From the NCBI GenBank assembly GCA_900770025.1, contig CAAGIW010000009.1:1-13433 (forward strand): a stretch of 13,433 bases of DNA. Direction: 5' to 3'. The notes beneath the pieces were generated by a model, which was given only the letters and a program-made list of their open reading frames with translations, did no database searches and was not told the origin of the DNA. Numbering within the stretch: position 1 is the first letter of the stretch; each line of letters opens with the position of its first letter. This DNA comes from an uncultured Prevotella sp. GTDB taxonomy: Bacteria; Bacteroidota; Bacteroidia; Bacteroidales; Bacteroidaceae. Below are positions 1 to 5,081 of the stretch, piece after piece. Position numbers and translations under genes: made by a program.

Positions 1-13
1 AGGCCCCACCCAG

Positions 14-29
14 CCTCCCCAAGGGGAGG
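14..29. repeat. GC-rich inverted repeat
   Basis: CCTCCCC and GGGGAGG are perfect inverted copies separated by AA. The pair could fold as a hairpin in either transcript and may belong to the end of a gene left of the window. No run of T follows on either strand, so it is not a classical intrinsic terminator. GC-rich palindromes like this are also scattered between genes in Bacteroidales genomes. Confidence 0.4.
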
Positions 30-150
30 AGAAGAAACGTTAGCGCAGCGATTCGGTTGCGAGATAAGTGGCTGATGATGAGCGGATAACATACATCTAA
101 AAATCCAGTTGAATGCTGTTTGCATTCCAAAGCAATTTGGGGTGTTTTCT

Positions 151-239
151 AAAACGGTGCGTTTTGCAGTCCAAAACGGTGCGTTTTGCAATGTAAAACG
201 GTGCGTTTTGCAGTCCAAAATGGTGCGTTTTGCAAAACG
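151..239. repeat. Array of four 22-bp tandem palindromic repeats
   Basis: Units start at 151, 173, 195 and 217, exactly 22 bases apart. Each has the 18-base core AAAACGGTGCGTTTTGCA; the fourth differs by one base (AAAATGG). The cores are separated by four bases: GTCC, ATGT, GTCC. Inside each of the first three cores AAAACG-GTG-CGTTTT is a perfect 6-bp inverted repeat. The last unit runs into AAACG, which makes CGTTTTGCAAAACG (226-239) a perfect 14-base palindrome. A 22-bp period is close to two helical turns, so all copies would show the same DNA face to a bound protein. The function is unknown; an iteron- or operator-like protein-binding array is the simplest reading. Confidence 0.9.
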
Positions 240-308
240 ACACGAAAAGGTCTGAAATAACGTCCATCCATCATGTCGGAATCATTGACAAACATATCGC
301 ACGAGTTA

Positions 309-340
309 TTTAATCCTTTAATTCTTTAATCTTTTAATTC
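309..340. repeat. Tandem 8-bp repeat, four units
   Basis: Four consecutive octamers TTTAATCC, TTTAATTC, TTTAATCT and TTTAATTC form a perfect 8-base period with changes only in the last two positions. A fifth degenerate unit (TTCCATTC) follows at 341-348. This is an AT-rich microsatellite that could change length by slippage. It lies beyond the xerD hairpin, outside any recognised gene. Confidence 0.8.
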
Positions 341-344
341 TTCC

Positions 345-391
345 ATTCCCCCTCGGGGCCTCCCGTGAGGGAATTTTATTTTTTCTTGTTT
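345..391. terminator. Hairpin at the xerD 3' end; T-tract on the plus strand
   Basis: Bases 345-357 pair with 362-374 around a four-base loop. The pairing is ATTCCC with GGGAAT outside and CGGG with CCCG inside, with one T/T mismatch. One further pair is C/A in plus-strand RNA but a G-U wobble in minus-strand RNA. The T-rich tract that makes a classical terminator (374-391) lies on the plus-strand side. Read from xerD (minus), the hairpin starts one base after the stop codon but is followed by A/T-mixed sequence. It may work in both directions. Confidence 0.5.
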
Positions 392-1290
392 CTCGGATGG
401 TGTTCCAATATCTCTCGGCGGATGGTGCCCGTGTCGATGTGCATGTATATCTCGGTGGTGCCAATGCTCTCGTGGCCCAGCATGGCCTGTATGGCACGCA
501 GGTCGGCACCGCCTTCGAGCAGCGAGGTGGCAAAGGAGTGGCGCAGGGTGTGGGGCGAGATGGTTTTGCGGATGCCGGCCTCCACCGCCTGGCGCTTGAT
601 CATGATGAGAATCATGGTGCGCGTGAGATGGGCCCCACGGCGGTTCAGAAACACGTAATCCTCTTCGCCGGGCTTGATGTTCATCTCGCTTCGGCACTGA
701 AACCAGGCATCCAGTTCGCTCAAAGCCCTGCCAGAGATGGGCACCAAGCGCTCCTTGGCACCCTTGCCTACCACACGCACGTACTGCTCTTCCACGTAGA
801 GTTGCGAGAGTTTCAGACTCACCAGTTCGCTCACACGCAGTCCGCAGGAGAAGAGAACCTCGATGATGGCTCTGTTGCGCTGCCCTTCCCACTTGCTCAG
901 GTCGATGGAATCCTCCAGCATGTCTATCTCCGTGGCTGAGAGCACCTCGGGCAGATGGTCGCCCAGTTTGGGAGATTCGAGCAGTTCCGAGGGGTCGTCG
1001 TCGCGATAATCGTTGAGTTGGACAAAGCGAAAGAAGCTGCGCACGCCGCTGAGGATGCGGCACTGCGAGCGTGGTGCGATGCCTAAGTCGTGGAGCATGG
1101 CCGAAAATGCGTGCAGATCGTCGAGCGTCACGTGGGTCACATCCTTGCCTATGCCCGCCACATAGTGCAGCAGTTTCTGCACATCCAACAGGTATGCCTC
1201 CACCGTGTTGGCAGAGAAGTTGCGCTCCAACCGCAGATAGCGGCGATACTCCCTCACGATATTCTGCTCCAATAGCTTGCTGGTTTGCAT
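376..1290 (-). CDS. xerD: Tyrosine recombinase XerD (chromosome dimer resolution)
   Basis: This 304-residue integrase-family recombinase matches the usual XerC/XerD length of about 300. By family knowledge it acts with a partner recombinase at dif to resolve chromosome dimers before division. The N-terminal SAM-like core-binding domain covers about residues 8-95 and the catalytic domain about 115-295. The full active-site set is visible: R152 (CGLRVSEL), K176 (GKGAKER), H247 and R250 (PHTLRHSFA), H273 (LGHESIG) and the nucleophile Y282 (EIYMHI). I chose the ATG at 1290 (MQTSKLL), because it gives the standard N-terminus; the frame stays open upstream to 1356, but those residues do not look like family sequence. 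The gene is divergent from aroQ. XerC and XerD are hard to separate by eye; XerD is preferred because the recombinase next to aroQ in Bacteroidales is usually called XerD. Confidence 0.93.
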   Translation of the reverse strand: MQTSKLLEQNIVREYRRYLRLERNFSANTVEAYLLDVQKLLHYVAGIGKDVTHVTLDDLHAFSAMLHDLGIAPRSQCRILSGVRSFFRFVQLNDYRDDDPSELLESPKLGDHLPEVLSATEIDMLEDSIDLSKWEGQRNRAIIEVLFSCGLRVSELVSLKLSQLYVEEQYVRVVGKGAKERLVPISGRALSELDAWFQCRSEMNIKPGEEDYVFLNRRGAHLTRTMILIMIKRQAVEAGIRKTISPHTLRHSFATSLLEGGADLRAIQAMLGHESIGTTEIYMHIDTGTIRREILEHHPRNKKK

Positions 1291-1306
1291 TTTTTTCCTA
1301 ACTTTG
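1277..1306 (+). promoter_or_regulatory. Predicted promoter of aroQ
   Basis: TTG (1277-1279), a 19-base spacer and TAACTTTG (1299-1306) match the Bacteroidetes primary sigma consensus (TTTG / TAnnTTTG). The -33 part lies inside the first codons of xerD on the other strand. Transcription would start near 1312, about 75 bases before the aroQ ATG. Confidence 0.6.
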
Positions 1307-1345
1307 CACATGACAAACGGCACGCATATAGCCGCATGTCTATGA

Positions 1346-1353
1346 CAAAGGTA
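1346..1353 (-). promoter_or_regulatory. Predicted -7 element of the xerD promoter
   Basis: Read on the minus strand, 1353 to 1346 is TACCTTTG, a full match to TAnnTTTG. No clear -33 element is visible 19-21 bases upstream. A start near 1340 would give a leader of about 50 bases for xerD and would overlap the aroQ leader. Confidence 0.45.
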
Positions 1354-1387
1354 CACAAAATTCGGAACTTATCCCCCTTTCATCACC

Positions 1388-1822
1388 ATGAAAATACAAA
1401 TCATCAACGGTCCCAACCTCAACCTGCTTGGCAAGCGTGAGCCGGGAATCTATGGCAACAGTTCGTTTGAAGACTACCTGCAACAGCTGCGGAAACGCTA
1501 TCCCGACGTGCAGATAGACTACTACCAGAGCAATGTGGAGGGAGAACTCATCAACAGAATCCAGGAGGTGGGCTTCTGCTACGATGGCGTGGTGCTCAAC
1601 GCCGGTGCCTATACGCACACCTCGGTGGCACTGCAAGACTGCATACGTGCTGTCAAGTCGCCGGTGATAGAGGTGCACATCTCCAACGTACACAAGCGTG
1701 AGGAGTTCCGCCACCATTCGTTCATATCGTGCGCCTGCCTTGGTGTCATCTGCGGATTCGGCATGGACAGCTACCGACTGGCCATTGAGGCACTGCTGCG
1801 ACACACTGCCGAGACCCGATGA
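1388..1822 (+). CDS. aroQ: 3-dehydroquinate dehydratase, type II
   Basis: The enzyme catalyses the third step of the shikimate pathway, dehydrating 3-dehydroquinate to 3-dehydroshikimate in the cytoplasm. The 144-residue length is typical of the small dodecameric type II family. The signature NGPNLNLLGKREPGIYG sits at residues 7-23 and carries the expected catalytic R17 and Y22. NAGAYTHTSVAL is at 71-82, and EVHISNVHKREEFRHHS at 95-111 holds the conserved Glu and His of the active site. The start is the only sensible ATG and gives the canonical N-terminus. The stop overlaps the next start (ATGA, 1819-1822), which suggests translational coupling with the methyltransferase. A TAnnTTTG promoter lies upstream at 1299-1306. 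Confidence 0.97.
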   Translation: MKIQIINGPNLNLLGKREPGIYGNSSFEDYLQQLRKRYPDVQIDYYQSNVEGELINRIQEVGFCYDGVVLNAGAYTHTSVALQDCIRAVKSPVIEVHISNVHKREEFRHHSFISCACLGVICGFGMDSYRLAIEALLRHTAETR

Positions 1823-2451
1823 GCGCAAGTTTAGACGAATACATCCTGCAGCACATCGATGCGGAAGACGAGTATCTGTATCGCCTGTACCGCGCCACCA
1901 ACATCTATCTGCTGCACGGGCGCATGGCCAGCGGCCACCTGCAGGGACAGGTATTGAAGATGCTGGTGGGGATGCTGCAGCCCAAGAATGTGCTTGAGGT
2001 GGGCACCTTCAGCGGCTACAGTGCCATCAGCATGGCCATGGGACTGCCTGCCGACGGCAAGATATACACCTTTGAAATCAACGATGAGCAGGAGGAGTTT
2101 ACACGACCGTGGATAGAACAGTCGCCCGTGGCCGACAAGATAGTGTTTGCCATCGGCGATGCCGCCACCGAAGCCCCCAAACTGGGCATCAGCTTCGACC
2201 TGGTGTTCATCGACGGCGACAAGCGCACCTACTTGGAAACCTATGAAGCCCTGCTGCCATTGGTGAGGCCGGGCGGCTTTCTGCTGGCCGACAACACCCT
2301 GTGGGACGGACATGTGACAGACGAAGCCTATCTGAACGATGCGCAGACCAAGGGCATCCGCCGCTTCAACGACTTCATTGCACGGGACACACGCATCACA
2401 AAGGTGATACTGCCCCTGCGCGACGGACTGACACTGATGAGGAAAGCCTGA
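1819..2451 (+). CDS. Class I SAM-dependent O-methyltransferase (Methyltransf_3 family)
   Basis: This 210-residue protein belongs to the COG4122 / caffeoyl-CoA O-methyltransferase-like family, whose members are cytoplasmic, use S-adenosylmethionine and bind a divalent metal. Motif I, VLEVGTFSGYSA, starts at residue 58. An acidic residue that would hold the SAM ribose is in YTFEIN near 86. The metal-binding residues are expected at D132 (FIDGDK) and at D158 and N159 (ADNTLWDG). The protein ends with RDGLTLMRK, typical of the family. The natural substrate of bacterial members is mostly unknown, so no gene symbol is given. It overlaps aroQ by four bases and is probably co-transcribed with it. No terminator is visible in the 24 bases before the convergent regulator gene. 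Confidence 0.92.
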   Translation: MSASLDEYILQHIDAEDEYLYRLYRATNIYLLHGRMASGHLQGQVLKMLVGMLQPKNVLEVGTFSGYSAISMAMGLPADGKIYTFEINDEQEEFTRPWIEQSPVADKIVFAIGDAATEAPKLGISFDLVFIDGDKRTYLETYEALLPLVRPGGFLLADNTLWDGHVTDEAYLNDAQTKGIRRFNDFIARDTRITKVILPLRDGLTLMRKA

Positions 2452-2475
2452 GCCCGGCACGGCCGTTCCTCACCC

Positions 2476-2925
2476 TTATTCCCTGCTTCGGGCACCCTCG
2501 GCATAGTCTTTGGGCACTATGCCCACCAACTTCTTGAAGCACCGGCTGAAGTATTTGGGGTCGGAGAAGCCGCAGCGGTAGGCCACGTCAGACACGTGTG
2601 CGCCGGGCTGTGACAGCAGCATCTTGGCATGGCGGATGCGGGTGTTCAGCACATAGTTGTTGGGAGAACTGTTGAAAAGGTTTTTCATGCGGACAAAGAG
2701 CACGGTGCGGCTCACGTTCATTGCCAAGGCAAGGTCGGGCACAGAGAGGTCGGGATTGCCGATGTTCTGCTCGATATAAGCCTTCAGTTTCACGGCAAAC
2801 TTCTGGTCTTCTTCGCTCAGCGGCCTGTCGGCTTCGCGCACTTCCTTCACCGTTTCGCTGATGGGCAGCAGTTCCTTGATGCGTGCTCCGAGCACTTCTA
2901 TCTGCTCCTTGCTGGTCAGTTTCAC
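2476..2925 (-). CDS. AraC-type HTH part of the regulator, open in its own frame
   Basis: These 149 residues form the DNA-binding end of the sensor-regulator above. They begin with a linker rich in charged residues (SKEQIEVLGARIKELL) and continue with a standard AraC domain. Its two helix-turn-helix units lie around LSVPDLALAMNVSRTVLF and VSDVAYRCGFSDPKYFSRCF, and the domain ends near KDY. A GTG codon at 2925 lies 12 bases after AAGGAGG, so separate translation as a soluble regulator is possible, though the spacing is long and Bacteroidetes rely little on Shine-Dalgarno pairing. The stop (TAA, 2476-2478) is 24 bases from the convergent methyltransferase. The more ordinary reading is that this is the 3' part of a frameshifted gene. 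Confidence 0.6.
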   Translation of the reverse strand: MKLTSKEQIEVLGARIKELLPISETVKEVREADRPLSEEDQKFAVKLKAYIEQNIGNPDLSVPDLALAMNVSRTVLFVRMKNLFNSSPNNYVLNTRIRHAKMLLSQPGAHVSDVAYRCGFSDPKYFSRCFKKLVGIVPKDYAEGARSRE

Positions 2926-4873
2926 GTCTTTCAGTTCCCTCCTTAATATATATGTATCGCGCGGTGCCGCCTGCCGCCATCAGCAGCAGGGTGAGCAGCA
3001 GTCCGTAGAGCATCCATGCAAGGGGTGTTTCGTTGAAATGAGCCTGGCGGTGCAGGATGATGGTCTCCTCGTTGTCGGTCCACACACCATCGCCGTTGGT
3101 CGATCTGATGTGCAGCGTGTAGGTGCCCGGGGCCAGATTCACGTAGTTCAGCTCGTTGTGCCGCGTGTAGTGCCACTCGCTGTCCTTGCCCTCCATCTTG
3201 TAGGCATACACTATGGCTTCGTTCTTGTTGTAGTCCAGTGCCGCAAAGTGGATGCTGAAGTTCTTCTCATCGGGTGTCAGTTCCACCCGCTTGTCGCAGT
3301 CGAACACGATGCGGGGCTTGAAACTGCTCTTCTGCAAGTCGGCAGGGCGCAGGGTAAGGGTGCCGATGGAGGTGCCGAGCACCATGCTGCCGTCGGGCAA
3401 GAGGGCGGGGGTGGCCTCGGTCATCAGTTCGTTGGGTTCCAACAGTCGCCAGTGGTTGGTGGCCACGCCCGTGGAGGCGTTGAGCAGACTCAGCGAACCG
3501 GCAGAGACAATCCACACGTTGCCTCGGCTGTCTTCCGCCAACGTCTGGTTCATGTCAGACGAGATGCCCTTGCTCTCAGAGAAGTGTCTGAAGCGGATAG
3601 TGTCGCAGAGCAGCGGTCCCGGCTCTATCATCTCGGTGCCGCCGCCCGAGGTGGCGATGAAGATCTTGTGGCCTTTGGTCTTCAGAATCTCCATCACAAA
3701 GTTGCTGTTCAGCGTAGTGGGACTGTCGGGCCGGCGCTTGTTGACGTGGAAGCGCATCTTTTCGTAAGGCTCGTTGAGCGAGAAGGAGTAGAGTCCGTCG
3801 TTGGTTCCCAACAGTGCAGTGCCGTCGGACAGGAGCAGCAGGCAGCGGCTTTTCATGCCCGCCTTGGGATAGGTGGTCAGCAGATTGCCGGGATGGATGA
3901 ACTTCAGCGTGCCGTCGGGACGTGGTTCTGCGATGTTCAGCCCTCCGCCAAAGGTGGCTATGATCATCCGGTGATGCCCGTCTTCGGCGATGGCATACAC
4001 GCTGCCGTTGTTGAGACTGTAGGCATCATGGCTGTCGGGAGCAAAGTGGCGCACCCTGTAAGCCCCTGCCTCGGGTGTCAGGCGGAACAGACCGCCGGGC
4101 TTCACCCCTATCCACATCTGCCCCTTGCTGTCTTCAAAGAAGCAATAGGCGGCATATCCGAAGCGCACCCTGCTGCGCTGCACACTTCCGTTGGGGGCCA
4201 ACCACAGGGTGACACCGTCGCTACCGGTGAGGTGTATGTAGCCGTTCTTGTCGGCCACCCACAGTCGTTCCTGCCTGTCGGTATAGAGTGCGCTTATCAT
4301 CTCCTCGGCCTCCTCTCCGTATTTTCTTGTACGCACGGGTTCGGGCACGGCAGACACCCTTTCCAAACCGCGGTGCGTATATACCCAAATGCCCTGTTGG
4401 CGATCTACAAGCAGGATGGTTATTTTCTTGTTTTCAAACTCTTTCACGCCCCTTATCAGCCTGTCCACCTCTGCAGGGGCACGGTAGGCATTTACTTTCA
4501 CCTGCTTTCCGCGGTAGGGTTCAAAGCGCTGTGTCTTTCTGTTGAACAGGTAGAATTTCTCATTAGACCAGCAAATGATGTTGTGATCGGCATCTTCTTT
4601 GATGAAGCTGATGCGGTTGGTCTCCAACGGACAGTTGTCTCCGGGCTGCGCCTTGAAGGTGCGGAAGCGGTAACCATCGTAGCATCGCAGACCATCCCAC
4701 GTGGCCAACCAAATATAACCCAGACTGTCTTGTATGGCATGGAGGGCAATGGTGGTGGAGAAACCGTCGCTCTCTCCGAAGTGACGCACCTGCACCTGCC
4801 GCCCGTTCATGCCTGTTGAAACTGCAAAGAAGAATACTGTCAATAGGAAGACTACCTGTTTCATGCTTTTCAT
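2476..4873 (-). CDS. Membrane sensor-regulator: propeller, Y_Y_Y, TM, AraC HTH; frameshifted
   Basis: This locus would encode about 798 residues if one base were removed. From the start chosen at 4873 (MKSMKQVVFLL; the ATG at 4864 is nearly as good), the protein has a signal peptide (about 1-25). A periplasmic two-component regulator propeller follows (about 30-520), with strands such as YIWLATWDGL, RLWVADKNGYI and QMWIGVKPGGL. Then come a Y_Y_Y Ig-like domain (about 525-610) and one membrane helix (about 616-636, MLYGLLLTLLLMAAGG). After a short basic linker an AraC-type HTH lies at about 695-795. Typical hybrid two-component sensors of Bacteroidetes polysaccharide loci carry a kinase and a receiver between the membrane helix and the HTH; both are absent here. 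The reading frame breaks near 2937-2944: upstream sequence stays open out of frame to 2588, while the HTH continues in the +1 frame. It is divergent from the pectinesterase operon, its likely target. Confidence 0.85.
2937..2944 (-). other. Probable frameshift site in a Shine-Dalgarno-like AAGGAGGG
   Basis: On the minus strand the end of the membrane segment reads TAT ATT AAG GAG GGA ACT. The AraC frame needs AAG GAG followed by GAA CTG, so one extra G in the GGG run (2937-2939) explains the break. In the AraC frame a TGA stop at 2980-2982 limits the shift to the bases between it and about 2924. Removing one base makes 4873-2476 divisible by three (2397 bases). It may be a sequencing error, a true inactivating indel, phase variation or a programmed +1 shift. 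Confidence 0.75.
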
Positions 4874-5000
4874 CGGTTTAGACCCCACTAAGGTACGAAA
4901 AAAGGAGGAAACAGGAGTATTTTTTTCTGAAATCACATTTATCGGTACGGTTTTTACCCTTTAAAGTATTTCTGTCCTCCTTTCCAAGGCACCGAATGTG

Positions 5001-5008
5001 TAGTTTTG
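5001..5008 (+). promoter_or_regulatory. Predicted -7 element of the pectinesterase-GH95 operon
   Basis: TAGTTTTG matches the Bacteroidetes TAnnTTTG element and lies 73 bases before the pectinesterase ATG. No convincing TTTG is present 19-21 bases upstream, which fits a promoter that needs an activator such as the divergent AraC-type regulator. Confidence 0.5.
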
Positions 5009-5019
5009 CATCAAACTTT

Positions 5020-5038
5020 CGCGACACCCGCGGTCGCG
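5020..5038 (+). promoter_or_regulatory. GC-rich inverted repeat in the operon leader
   Basis: CGCGAC (5020-5025) and GTCGCG (5033-5038) are perfect inverted copies around a seven-base loop. The element starts 12 bases after the -7 element, near the expected transcription start. It could be a 5' hairpin in the mRNA or an operator. Its GC-rich composition stands out in an AT-rich intergenic stretch. Confidence 0.45.
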
Positions 5039-5081
5039 GCAACCGACTTTGCAACATTTACAATCTTAAACAATACACTTC

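Larger units (their letters stand above)
1..375. other. Gene-free region with repeats upstream of the xerD 3' end
   Basis: I see no convincing coding sequence here. The stretch holds, in order: a GC-rich inverted repeat (14-29), a small inverted repeat CCAAA-GCAA-TTTGG (127-140), four 22-bp palindromic units (151-239), four 8-bp AT-rich units (309-340) and a hairpin (345-374) that abuts the xerD stop codon. Bases 30-126 and 240-308 show no structure I can name. No tRNA or other RNA gene was recognised. A gene to the left of the window may end just before base 1. Confidence 0.7.

Noticed and set aside
151..239. Possible CRISPR array
   Set aside because: The intervals between the repeat cores are only four bases and are partly identical, so there are no spacers; no cas genes are present in the window.
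151..1290. Recombinase plus inverted repeats as an invertible DNA switch
   Set aside because: The recombinase has the standard features of housekeeping XerD, the repeats are direct tandem copies 22 bp apart rather than two inverted sites flanking a promoter, and no promoter between sites was found.
1288..1356. Longer xerD start at 1356
   Set aside because: The added residues do not resemble the XerD N-terminus, and the predicted -7 element lies inside them; the ATG at 1290 gives the normal length.
2861..4819. Long open frame of 652 codons antisense to the regulator
   Set aside because: It mirrors a real gene with clear domains on the other strand, shows no recognisable domain, and such antisense frames arise from biased codon use.
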